From: Candidatus Woesearchaeota archaeon
Lineage (GTDB): Archaea; Nanobdellota; Nanobdellia; SCGC-AAA011-G17; GW2011-AR20
Direction: 5' to 3'
DNA: 33,832 nt
Assembly: GCA_018303025.1 (NCBI GenBank)
Contig: JAGVYZ010000017.1
Location: 1 to 33,832 of the forward strand
The notes below the pieces were generated by a model that was not told the DNA's origin, searched no databases, and saw nothing but the letters and a program-made list of their open reading frames with translations. The position numbers and the translations under genes are program-made. Shown here piece by piece: positions 6,204-13,853 of this stretch (within the stretch, counting starts at the first letter, position 1; the number at the start of each line of letters is the position of its first letter).

Positions 6204-8095
6204 TGACAGAAATAATAAAAGAAATATTAAAGAATATTCCAGATAATAGTGTAATATCTTATTCTGGTTTCGAAGGAGCAAATATAGTTCTCTATACAAA
6301 TAGCAAGGATTTTTTTCTAAAAAATGACGAGTTAATTAGAGGCATAGTAAACATAGTAAAAAAAAGAATTGAATTAAGGCCAGACCCTTCTTTATGCATG
6401 GATGAAGAAAAAACAAAAAAAGAAATTATTGCTTTAATACCAGAAGAAGCTAAAATAGGCGAAATAATTTTCGACCCTCAGCGTTCAATAGTTATAATTG
6501 AATCAGAAAAACCAGGTGTAGCTATAGGAAAATCAGGTGAAATACTAAAAGAAATAAAACATAAAACATTCTGGATTCCTGAAATAAGAAGAACACCTTC
6601 AATAAGGTCACCAATAATAGAAAAAATTCGCCAGGTTTTATATGAAAATAATGATTATAGAAAAAAATTTCTTGATAAAGTAGGAAAAAGAATTTATGAC
6701 AATTGGAGTAATAGTAAAAAAGAAATGTGGATTAGAGCCACTTTCTTAGGTGCAGGAAGACAAGTAGGCAGATCATGTATTTTGCTCCAAACACCTGAAT
6801 CTAGAATAATGCTAGATTGTGGTGTAGATGTTTCAGCTCAAGAGCCAAAAGATGCTTTTCCTTATTTAGATGCACCTGAGTTTAAATTAGACCAGTTAGA
6901 TGCAATAATAATCTCTCATTCTCATCTCGATCATGTTGCATTAGTTCCTTATTTGTACAAATTAGGATTTCAAGGTCCATGTTACATGACAGAACCAGTC
7001 AGAGATGTAGCTTCATTATTAGCATTAGATTACATTAGCGTATCACAAAAAGAAGCAAGAAAAGTATTATTTTCTTCAACAGATGTAAAAGAAATGGTTA
7101 AGCATACAATTTGCCTGGACTTTGAAGAAGTTACAGATATAACACCAGATATAAGATTAACATTTTACAATTCAGGTCATACCTTAGGAAGTGCATTATG
7201 TCATTTGCATATTGGAAATGGCCTGCATAATTTATTATATACAGGTGATATCAATTATGAAGTAACTAATTTATTGAATCCAGCAGTAACAAGATTCCCA
7301 AGATTAGAAACATTAATCATAGAATCAACTTATGGTGGAAAAGATGATGTTCGTCCAACAAGACAAGAATCAGAACAGGAATTATTTAATATAATAAAAG
7401 AAACATTGGAAAAAGGCGGAAAAGTATTATTGCCTACATTAGGTGTTGGCAGGTCCCAGGAAATTATGCTAATAATAGAAAAAGCAATTAGAAATAATTT
7501 ATTGCCAAAAGTTTCTGTTTACTTGCAGGGAATGGTTTGGGATATCACAGCTATACATACAGCTTATCCTGATTTTTTAAGTAATATAGTAAAAAAAGAA
7601 ATTTTCCATAATGATAGTAATCCATTCTTAAATGAAATATTTAAAAGAGTTGGAAGTAAGAAAGAAATGGACCAAGTAGTGGAAGGTGGTCCATGCGTTA
7701 TCATAGCTACTTCAGGTATGATGGAAGGTGGTCCTTCTGTAGAATACTTTAAACAATTAGCAGACAATGCAAAAAATTCATTAATCTTGAATTGCTATCA
7801 GGGTCCAAATACATTAGGTAGAAAATTATTGAATGGAGACAAAGAAATAATGTTTGATTCAGAATCTACCCCATTAAAAGTCAAAATGAATATTTATCAT
7901 ATTCCAGGATTTTCAGGACATAGTTCCAGACAGCAATTATTAAATTATTTAAAGCATGTTTCCCCTAAACCAAAAAAAGTAATATTAGTTCATGGTGAAA
8001 GTTCTAAATGTTTAGACTTGGCTACAGCAATTCACAAGCAAGAGCATATAGAAACAAACGCTCCCAAGAACTTAGAAGCAATTAGGTTAAGGTAA
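6203..8095 (+). CDS. aCPSF1, KH-domain beta-CASP ribonuclease
   Basis: The archaeal homologue of CPSF73, an RNase that processes mRNA 3' ends and drives transcription termination. From the ATG at 6203 it has 630 residues, close to the family norm. N-terminal KH-type domains include GKSG (about 109-112). The metallo-beta-lactamase core carries HSHLDH (239-244), where HAHLDH is commoner, then GHTLGSA, YTGDI and ESTYGG. The beta-CASP domain has LPTLGVGRSQE, ATSGMMEGGPS and GFSGHSSR. An upstream in-frame ATG (6161) would add 14 residues encoded entirely by repeat sequence, and family alignment favours 6203. The complete repeat copy ends on the start codon and can fold so that GAAGGAT, the only Shine-Dalgarno-like sequence, is paired. 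Confidence 0.93.
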   Translation: MTEIIKEILKNIPDNSVISYSGFEGANIVLYTNSKDFFLKNDELIRGIVNIVKKRIELRPDPSLCMDEEKTKKEIIALIPEEAKIGEIIFDPQRSIVIIESEKPGVAIGKSGEILKEIKHKTFWIPEIRRTPSIRSPIIEKIRQVLYENNDYRKKFLDKVGKRIYDNWSNSKKEMWIRATFLGAGRQVGRSCILLQTPESRIMLDCGVDVSAQEPKDAFPYLDAPEFKLDQLDAIIISHSHLDHVALVPYLYKLGFQGPCYMTEPVRDVASLLALDYISVSQKEARKVLFSSTDVKEMVKHTICLDFEEVTDITPDIRLTFYNSGHTLGSALCHLHIGNGLHNLLYTGDINYEVTNLLNPAVTRFPRLETLIIESTYGGKDDVRPTRQESEQELFNIIKETLEKGGKVLLPTLGVGRSQEIMLIIEKAIRNNLLPKVSVYLQGMVWDITAIHTAYPDFLSNIVKKEIFHNDSNPFLNEIFKRVGSKKEMDQVVEGGPCVIIATSGMMEGGPSVEYFKQLADNAKNSLILNCYQGPNTLGRKLLNGDKEIMFDSESTPLKVKMNIYHIPGFSGHSSRQQLLNYLKHVSPKPKKVILVHGESSKCLDLATAIHKQEHIETNAPKNLEAIRLR

Positions 8096-8155
8096 TTTGT
8101 TTTCTTTCAGGAATTTCTTTTCCATGAAAACTTTTGTTTTCAGGGTCCCAAAGTA

Positions 8156-8193
8156 TTCAGCTTTGCTGAATGTTAGAAGAGACTTGCTCTTCT
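8156..8193 (+). terminator. Two tandem hairpins downstream of aCPSF1
   Basis: TTCAGC-TTT-GCTGAA (8156-8170) and AGAAGAG-ACTTG-CTCTTCT (8175-8193) are both perfect stems. They lie in the 192-nt gap before the FHA gene. A role in 3'-end formation or mRNA stability is inferred only. Confidence 0.45.
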
Positions 8194-8287
8194 TTAATCT
8201 TGTCTTTTAGGATGTAAAAGAAACCTAAGCAATAAGATTGAGATAGTTATACAAAAAGTTTAAGTATATAATTTATTTTTTAGTTAT

Positions 8288-9646
8288 ATGCCTTATTTGG
8301 ATTTAAGTAATTATGAACATGAACCAATTGCTTTTCTAAAAACTCCAAAAGGAGATATGCCCATATTTAAAAGAAATATAACAATTGGGAGAGATAGCAG
8401 TAATGATATAGTTTTAGAAAATGTGTGGGTTTCAAGAAAACATTGTCAGATTCTGTATAATAGAGAAAAACACAAATTTCAATTAAGAGATATAGGCAAT
8501 GAAAGTAAAGGAAGCACCTATGGAACCTATGTAGATGGAAAATTTATAAAAAATAGTTTAATAGATTTAAAATCACCTTCTATAATATCAATAAAAAATA
8601 ATGAACAAAATCAAATAGAATTAGTATTTATTCCGGTTTTTGGCGCATTAGTTGAATTGCCTACAAGCCAAATTTTCAAAATACCATTAAGTCCACAAAT
8701 AATAGTAGGAAAAGAAGGAAACATAAAACCAACAGCTAATAATTTAGTTTCAAGAAATCATTTGCTCATAAGTTTCAATTTTAGCGAAGGGCATTATGTA
8801 GTTAGAGATGTAAGCACTAATGGAACTTTAGTGAATAATACGCCTATTGAAAAAAACAAAGATTTTCGTTTAATAGATAATACAATTTTATCTTTAGCAC
8901 CACAAACAGGTTCATCTATATTTGAATTTAAGCACATCACAGATATCCAAGTCTCACAAGAAAAAAAACAAGGAAAAAAAGACAATAGATGGTTATACAC
9001 CCAACATAGTATTGATGAATTATCAAAATCAGATAAGATTACCAAAAGATCTGATGGAAGATACTATTATGAGGGAAGACCCTTAATTCATCGAGATTCT
9101 CCTATTGATGGTGGTGTTTATTTAGTAGCAAATACAGGCGAAGCAGTTGTTGTAGACTCAATAAAATATCCAGAAATAAAAAAAGTTTATGAAATTGCAA
9201 AAAAGAATGCATTATCTCCTGCTTTTTTTTCTTTTAATAAAAAAATAACAGAAGAAAAAATTCTAAAAGCAGTTTATAAAACAGTTAGTAAAATAATGGG
9301 TTATCATCTTGATGATGTTGAAGAAATAATAAAAAGATTAAATGTTGAAAATAATGGAAAAATAGCTTTAGACGTTTTTATTGAAAAACGAATTGGGGTC
9401 TGTAGGCAGCAAGCATTATTATGCGGTGTTTTAATCGAACTATTTATTAAAGAAAATTTTCTTCATGGAAAGATAAGTGTAGATAGAAATATGTTAGCAT
9501 TAGGTGGTCATGCTTGGGCGAGATACACTAGCCCCTCTAATGAAATATGGATTTTAGATGTAGCTCAGCACTATTTTGGATTGCTAAAAGATGCTCAAGG
9601 TCAAGGTAGGTGGGCTTATGATAGGCCTGAAGAAGCACAATTTTGA
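8288..9646 (+). CDS. Double-FHA protein with a C-terminal transglutaminase-like domain
   Basis: A 452-residue, probably cytoplasmic protein. FHA 1 (about 27-112) has IGRDSSNDIVL, SRKH (49-52) and STYGT (76-80). FHA 2 (about 137-215) has VGKEGN, SRNH (155-158) and STNGT (176-180). FHA domains bind phosphothreonine. A linker with a basic patch follows. The C-terminal domain has GVCRQQALLCG, GGHAWARY and WILDVAQ, giving a candidate Cys372-His408-Asp424 triad of the transglutaminase/papain-like superfamily. A protease or transamidase acting on phosphoprotein partners is inferred; no kinase gene is visible in the window. The gene stands alone, with an AT-rich TATA-like sequence around 8258-8272. 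Confidence 0.8.
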   Translation: MPYLDLSNYEHEPIAFLKTPKGDMPIFKRNITIGRDSSNDIVLENVWVSRKHCQILYNREKHKFQLRDIGNESKGSTYGTYVDGKFIKNSLIDLKSPSIISIKNNEQNQIELVFIPVFGALVELPTSQIFKIPLSPQIIVGKEGNIKPTANNLVSRNHLLISFNFSEGHYVVRDVSTNGTLVNNTPIEKNKDFRLIDNTILSLAPQTGSSIFEFKHITDIQVSQEKKQGKKDNRWLYTQHSIDELSKSDKITKRSDGRYYYEGRPLIHRDSPIDGGVYLVANTGEAVVVDSIKYPEIKKVYEIAKKNALSPAFFSFNKKITEEKILKAVYKTVSKIMGYHLDDVEEIIKRLNVENNGKIALDVFIEKRIGVCRQQALLCGVLIELFIKENFLHGKISVDRNMLALGGHAWARYTSPSNEIWILDVAQHYFGLLKDAQGQGRWAYDRPEEAQF

Positions 9647-9697
9647 GGTAATTTTCTTCTGTATTATATAAAATATATATTGCAAATATTAGCAATA

Positions 9698-9705
9698 TTT
9701 ATAAA
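9698..9705 (+). promoter_or_regulatory. TATA box of the 9751 secreted-protein gene
   Basis: TTTATAAA at a suitable distance from the ATG at 9751. A 7-bp inverted repeat AAATATT-AGC-AATATTT (9684-9700) overlaps its left edge, but in such AT-rich DNA it may be chance. Confidence 0.6.
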
Positions 9706-9750
9706 TAAAAGGGTAAATTGAAAGACTCCAATTAATAAAAAGAGGCAAAA

Positions 9751-10170
9751 ATGAGAACACAACACAAAACTCCATTCTTTATGTCTGCTATTACAGCAGC
9801 AGTTGTCGCAGCAGGTTCTTTAACTTGCACATCCACTGAAGTAAGAACACAACCACAACAAATTGTTAATCGTCCAACAATTGACAATGTAATAGCTAAT
9901 TTATCAAGAATGACTGATTTAAACACAGATAGCACTCATACCCAATTAAATGGAATCTTGCAAGGATATCAAATAGAAATACTTGCTTCCAAAGATGATA
10001 AAAATAAGCCAGCATATCAAATCACAGCATATGGAGAAAATGGAAAAAGAATATTTACAGCTGTTTATAATGGTACACATTTACCCAATGTTACACAAAA
10101 TGGTTCAGAATATGCCTGGAAAGGAACACTTCCCCTATCAGCAGCTTCATATATAACAGAAAAAATTTAG
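9751..10170 (+). CDS. Small secreted protein, unrecognised
   Basis: A 139-residue protein with an N-terminal signal (positive start, hydrophobic 9-24). Cys26 follows GSLT, near but not matching a standard lipobox, so lipid attachment is uncertain. The mature part is rich in Thr, Asn and Gln. It ends in a beta-strand-rich stretch (YQIEILASKDDKNKPAYQI, KRIFTAVYNG). A weak AAAGAGG precedes the ATG. I recognise no family. Confidence 0.7.
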   Translation: MRTQHKTPFFMSAITAAVVAAGSLTCTSTEVRTQPQQIVNRPTIDNVIANLSRMTDLNTDSTHTQLNGILQGYQIEILASKDDKNKPAYQITAYGENGKRIFTAVYNGTHLPNVTQNGSEYAWKGTLPLSAASYITEKI

Positions 10171-10209
10171 ATTCAAAACTTTATTAAACTTAGTTTTCTT
10201 TTTTCTTTT

Positions 10210-10647
10210 ATGAAATTAAAATACAAACAGCTTCCAGAATTAACAACAGCAGATATTGCTTATGAGATTTATGGAAAAAATTTAAATGAACTCTTTGAAA
10301 ACTCAGCATTAGCTTTATTCAACACAATGTGCAATTTAAAGAAAGTCAAGCAAAAAATAAAAAAAATAATCAAATTAAAAAATGAAAATTCTCAGGATTT
10401 ACTCTTTGATTTTATAGAAGAGTTAATTTTCTTAAAAGACTCAAAATATATCTTATTCTCAAAATTCAAAGTCAAAATAAAAAATAATGAACTACAAGCA
10501 GAATGTTTCGGCGAAAATATTAATCAAGCCAAGCACCAATTAAAAGTAGACGTTAAAGCAATTACATATCATAAATTTGAACTAAAAAAAATGCAGGGTC
10601 ATAAGGGGAGCAACCCCTATATAGCAAGAATGGTTTTGGATATTTAA
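10210..10647 (+). CDS. Archease, activator of the RtcB RNA ligase
   Basis: A 145-residue protein matching archease throughout. The N-terminus has TTADIAYEIYGKNLNELFEN (usually HTADIA, so the family His is Thr here). LLFDFIEELIFLKDS and VDVKAITYHKFELKK follow, and the end is ARMVLDI. Archease promotes guanylation of RtcB, which joins tRNA exons after intron removal. This fits the two-intron tRNA-Ser in this window. The loop before the last strand reads MQGHKGSNPYI and is encoded by an in-frame copy of the dispersed repeat (10594-10619), where relatives have a short turn. The gene starts a cluster with the HExxH protein (gap 1 nt) and the TrmI-like gene. Confidence 0.9.
   Translation: MKLKYKQLPELTTADIAYEIYGKNLNELFENSALALFNTMCNLKKVKQKIKKIIKLKNENSQDLLFDFIEELIFLKDSKYILFSKFKVKIKNNELQAECFGENINQAKHQLKVDVKAITYHKFELKKMQGHKGSNPYIARMVLDI
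10594..10619 (+). repeat. Dispersed hairpin repeat, copy D, in frame inside archease
   Basis: Head CAGGGTCATA, stem AGGGG, loop AGCAA, stem CCCCT. Compared with copies A and C, extra G-C pairs replace A-T pairs on both sides, so pairing is kept. Confidence 0.8.
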
Positions 10648-10648
10648 C

Positions 10649-11845
10649 ATGAATTATTCAGAATTACTAAAAAGAATTCAGGAATATGGACATTATTATT
10701 CACTTAAATTAGAAATTCTGCCAAAAAAAGCTAATCTAGAAATTCAAGATAATCCAAGTGAAATAAGAAGAAATAAGCAATTAATTGCTCAAATTGTAAA
10801 CTTATTAGATCGAGAATATAAATTAATAGTTTCTTTATCTGAATTCTTATCAAAAAATAAAGCTCAAATAAAAGAAGATATTCTAAAACAAATTAAAATA
10901 AACCAGAAAGAAATAGAAAGAGCTTTAGACACATTTGCACAAAGAGTATCGAGATTTTTAGAGTCAATTAAAAGTCAAAAACTAGCATTATTTAGAGTAT
11001 CTAGCTCAGGAGATACCCTATTTAATAAAGATTGGAAAAAATTCTTAGAAGCATTAAAAGAGCAAAATGCTTTATGTTTAGATTATCCAGTTGAAAAATC
11101 AGAAGGATTCAAAAAAAATTTAAAACCGAAAGGTTTAGTTGGAATTACATTATCTTTGTTTTTAGCAGTTACCTTATTAAATGCTTCTCCAGTTTTAGCC
11201 CAATCTGCACAATTAACAGACCAACAAAAAACTGAGTTAATTCAGCAAAGAACAAGAAGGATGCAGGCAAATGAATTTCTAGTTCATCAAAATGTGCTTG
11301 ATGCTTACTTTAATACTTTAATGAAAGAAAAAAGTTTGTATCATGGTGCAAAAGGAGGATATTTAAAAATAAACTATCTATCCTTTTGGAAAAGAATAAC
11401 TTTTAGGAGAGAACTGGTAAGATTAGGATACTCTCAAGAAGATATAAATAAATACCTTAACTTATTCACTCAAGAACAGATTATTGTTTTATCAGAGAGT
11501 CTTTTAGAAAATGAATCAGAATTTAATAATATTTTGTCTCATGAAAGGATTCATCTTCTTATGGATAAATTAAGTAAAACAGATTTAGATGAATTAAAAA
11601 GAGCCTATGATGATTTAATAAATCGAAAAACCCAGTTTGGTACGTGGTTTATTGAAGATGGACCAGATAGAGCAGTAACCTCAGATGAATATCATTTAAT
11701 TGTACAAATGAATTGGAATGAGTTCTATCCTTATTTAGCAGGAAATAAGTTTAAAAGCAGAGTTGAAAGAGCATTAAGAGAAGAATATCCAAGAGCAAAT
11801 CAGATTTTTCAAGATATGAAAACAAGAAGTTTAGAAGGATTATAA
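10649..11845 (+). CDS. Membrane-anchored protein with HExxH metallopeptidase motif
   Basis: A 398-residue protein. Residues 1-160 are charged and helical, with coiled-coil character around 40-110. One hydrophobic segment (about 163-184, ending SPVLAQ) looks like a transmembrane anchor or internal signal. The C-terminal half contains SHERIH (297-302), a HExxH zinc-binding motif, and a downstream NEFYPYL (357-363) whose Glu could be the third ligand. If the helix is an anchor, either face could hold the peptidase; the Sec-like ASPVLAQ favours an external catalytic domain. The start lies 1 nt after the archease stop, which suggests translational coupling. I do not recognise the family. Confidence 0.7.
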   Translation: MNYSELLKRIQEYGHYYSLKLEILPKKANLEIQDNPSEIRRNKQLIAQIVNLLDREYKLIVSLSEFLSKNKAQIKEDILKQIKINQKEIERALDTFAQRVSRFLESIKSQKLALFRVSSSGDTLFNKDWKKFLEALKEQNALCLDYPVEKSEGFKKNLKPKGLVGITLSLFLAVTLLNASPVLAQSAQLTDQQKTELIQQRTRRMQANEFLVHQNVLDAYFNTLMKEKSLYHGAKGGYLKINYLSFWKRITFRRELVRLGYSQEDINKYLNLFTQEQIIVLSESLLENESEFNNILSHERIHLLMDKLSKTDLDELKRAYDDLINRKTQFGTWFIEDGPDRAVTSDEYHLIVQMNWNEFYPYLAGNKFKSRVERALREEYPRANQIFQDMKTRSLEGL

Positions 11846-11846
11846 A

Positions 11847-12419
11847 ATGGAAAAGAACTTTTTAGAAAAACTAGAGAAAATAAAGCGAGGACCAGCAATA
11901 ATCCAAAAAAAAGATATAGGAATAATATTATCTTACACTTCAATAGATAAAGATTCAATAGTTTTAGATGCAGGTTCTGGTTCAGGAGTTTTATCAGCAA
12001 ATTTAGCAAGATTTGTAAAAAAAGTTTATTCATATGAAAAAAATAAGGAATTTTATGAAATAGCAAAAGAAAACTTCTCTTTCTTAAAAATAAAAAACAT
12101 TGAAATAAAAAACAATGACATTTACGAAGGCATAAAAGAAAGCAATTTGGATTTAATAACATTAGATTTGCCAGAGCCAGAAAGAGTTTTACAGCATGCA
12201 GAAAAAGCATTAAAGCAAGGCAGTTATTTAGTCGCATATCTTCCAAATATAACCCAAGTGATTACATTCACAAATGAAGTTAAAAATCATCATTCATTTA
12301 GTATAGAAAAAATTCTAGAAAATATTGAAAGAGCCTGGAAAATAGAGCCAGGCATAGCCAGACCAGAACATCAAGGTTTAATGCATACTGCTTTCTTAGT
12401 TGTTTTAAGGAAAAGTTAG
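11847..12419 (+). CDS. TrmI-like tRNA (adenine-N1) methyltransferase, N-terminally short
   Basis: A 190-residue SAM-dependent methyltransferase. KRGPAIIQKKDIGIIL, VLDAGSGSGVLSANLA (SAM-binding motif I), YEKN at the end of strand 2, and DLPEPERVLQHAEKAL follow the order of the TrmI/GCD14 family. That family methylates A58 (and A57 in archaea) in the T-loop. Family members are about 250 residues, with an N-terminal beta domain before RGP. Here only about 13 residues precede it, so that domain is missing. The start is 1 nt after the preceding stop, and no longer in-frame start is evident. RPEHQGLMHTAFLVVLRK gives a complete C-terminus. Confidence 0.83.
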   Translation: MEKNFLEKLEKIKRGPAIIQKKDIGIILSYTSIDKDSIVLDAGSGSGVLSANLARFVKKVYSYEKNKEFYEIAKENFSFLKIKNIEIKNNDIYEGIKESNLDLITLDLPEPERVLQHAEKALKQGSYLVAYLPNITQVITFTNEVKNHHSFSIEKILENIERAWKIEPGIARPEHQGLMHTAFLVVLRKS

Positions 12420-12444
12420 ACTCTAATGAGTCTCAAACAAAAGA

Positions 12445-12452
12445 TTTATAAA
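12445..12452 (+). promoter_or_regulatory. TATA box of the 12482 secreted-protein gene
   Basis: TTTATAAA centred 33 nt before the ATG, predicting a leader of only a few nucleotides. Confidence 0.65.
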
Positions 12453-12481
12453 TAGTAATACTACTTTAAAATAACAACAAA

Positions 12482-13042
12482 ATGGCAATATACAAACAAA
12501 ATACAGGATTTGGAAGAAGATTTTTAGCAACTTTAGCTTCAGTAGGTTCTTTGCTTTATGCAGGAAATGCTTTAGCAGAGGAAGGAATAATGCAACGTAT
12601 GGAAAGAATACAACAAGAGCATCTTAGTGCCCATGAAAGAATGCAATCAGAAATTGGAGAGGCATTTGGATATCATGGTGGCATACATCTAAGATATGAA
12701 GAAGCAAAAATAAGAGTTATATCTAACGGTGCTGATAATGCAACAAATTATTTAACAGATATTTTAGCTGCAGAAGATAATAATATAGCTAATGTAGATT
12801 TTTCATTAGCTACAGTTAGGAGAAATGCAGACAAAAGAAAGATACAGGCAGGTGTAGATTCTGTTTCAAGACTCCAAGCAAGGAATTGGACAAACTATGA
12901 TGCAAAAATAGATTCTTTAGTTGGAGCAATGGCAGCAAATATGCAAGATTTAAGAACACAAATTTATGGTTCTCAACCAGCAACTCCACAAAGAGCAAGA
13001 AGTCCTTCAACTCCACAAAGAGCAAGAACCCAAAGAAGATAA
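12482..13042 (+). CDS. Secreted protein with C-terminal Pro/Arg repeats, unrecognised
   Basis: A 186-residue protein with a signal peptide (GRRF then a hydrophobic run, likely cut after NALA at residue 32). The mature part is predicted helical and polar, with many Gln, Arg and Met residues. The tail repeats TPQRARS/T. At DNA level a 27-nt period is seen, with the same 21 nt at 12981-13001 and 13008-13028. The tail is strongly basic and could bind nucleic acid or the cell surface, but this is a guess. It is a single gene after the TrmI operon with its own TATA box. Confidence 0.72.
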   Translation: MAIYKQNTGFGRRFLATLASVGSLLYAGNALAEEGIMQRMERIQQEHLSAHERMQSEIGEAFGYHGGIHLRYEEAKIRVISNGADNATNYLTDILAAEDNNIANVDFSLATVRRNADKRKIQAGVDSVSRLQARNWTNYDAKIDSLVGAMAANMQDLRTQIYGSQPATPQRARSPSTPQRARTQRR

Positions 13043-13069
13043 TAATTCTCTAAAATTCTTAAGGAAAAA

Positions 13070-13747
13070 CTAACTTTTTGTGATAAAGTGTAAAATTTTA
13101 TCAGCATAAGCAGTTGCTAATCCACATCCGTATGCAGTATAATTAGGTATATTTCCCATATTCCAACCAGAAAAAAGAGAAGCAGTTGCAGTTGTTAATA
13201 AGGCAATATCCCCCTTAGTGTCAAAACCTCTATCACTTATTCCAACCATAACACCTAAAGCATAATGCATTCCTATTATACTTACCTTTGGCATCATTTT
13301 TATTTTCGGAAAGTCTATTATTTCTTTAATAAAAGGTGAATATGGAATTGGTTGTTTTGCAAACCTTTTTTGAAACTCTTTTATTCCCTTAGGATGATGT
13401 TTTATTTCTGGTAAAATGAAATGTTTATCGATTTCTCTTATGGTACTTTCGCTTGCTCGATCATAACCATCATCACAAAATGGTCTGAAAATAACTAACC
13501 AACTTCCTACTCGCGGATCTTCTAAAAGTTTTCCTTGAGTATTTACAAAAGGATAAGGAATAGAACCAGTTACCTGATAAGACGGCATTAATCTTGTCCG
13601 TGTATTAATAAAATCAGGAATTCCCTCTTTCGAATCTTTAAAAGCTATTATCCTAGATTTTGAATCTTCAACTAATTCAATACCATCTTCAAATATATAT
13701 CGTGTAAGTGATTCATTTTCTCTCATTTGTTTTGATACTCTAGACAT
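13070..13747 (-). CDS. Hypothetical protein, divergent from a TrmB-type regulator
   Basis: A 225-residue protein from the ATG at 13747, which has GGAGG five bases upstream (13753-13757 region). An in-frame GTG at 13765 would add six residues but has weaker signals. The N-terminal two thirds are soluble and mixed. The last 75 residues contain weakly hydrophobic, Gly/Ala-rich segments (MHYALGVMVGI, IALLTTATASLFSG, YTAYGCGLATAYADKI) that could be membrane-associated. I recognise no family. Divergent placement with a transcriptional regulator suggests it may be the regulated target. Confidence 0.65.
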   Translation of the reverse strand: MSRVSKQMRENESLTRYIFEDGIELVEDSKSRIIAFKDSKEGIPDFINTRTRLMPSYQVTGSIPYPFVNTQGKLLEDPRVGSWLVIFRPFCDDGYDRASESTIREIDKHFILPEIKHHPKGIKEFQKRFAKQPIPYSPFIKEIIDFPKIKMMPKVSIIGMHYALGVMVGISDRGFDTKGDIALLTTATASLFSGWNMGNIPNYTAYGCGLATAYADKILHFITKS

Positions 13748-13802
13748 TTTATCCTCCATTTTCACCTCTTAAAAATTCAGTATTTAGTAGATATAAAACA
13801 TA

Positions 13803-13820
13803 GTTGTAGTGAGTAACAAC
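13803..13820. promoter_or_regulatory. Inverted repeat between two divergent TATA boxes (candidate operator)
   Basis: GTTGT-AGTGAGTA-ACAAC. A minus-strand TATA-like box (TTTTATATC, about 13790-13799) lies on one side and a plus-strand box (ATTTATTAA, about 13823-13831) on the other. A protein bound here could block both promoters. Assignment to the adjacent TrmB-like protein is inferred from position. Confidence 0.45.
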
Positions 13821-13853
13821 AACATTTATTAAGAGTAAAATTATCCTAAAATT

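Noticed and set aside
9684-9700. Inverted repeat AAATATT-AGC-AATATTT as an operator.
   Set aside because: Only A and T in the arms, in a region of very low GC; chance occurrence is likely.
11809-12269. Long opposite-strand open frames over the TrmI-like gene, uL1/uL10 and rad50.
   Set aside because: Their composition is that of reversed AT-rich coding DNA (Leu/Phe/Ser-rich), with no start signals and clear genes on the other strand.
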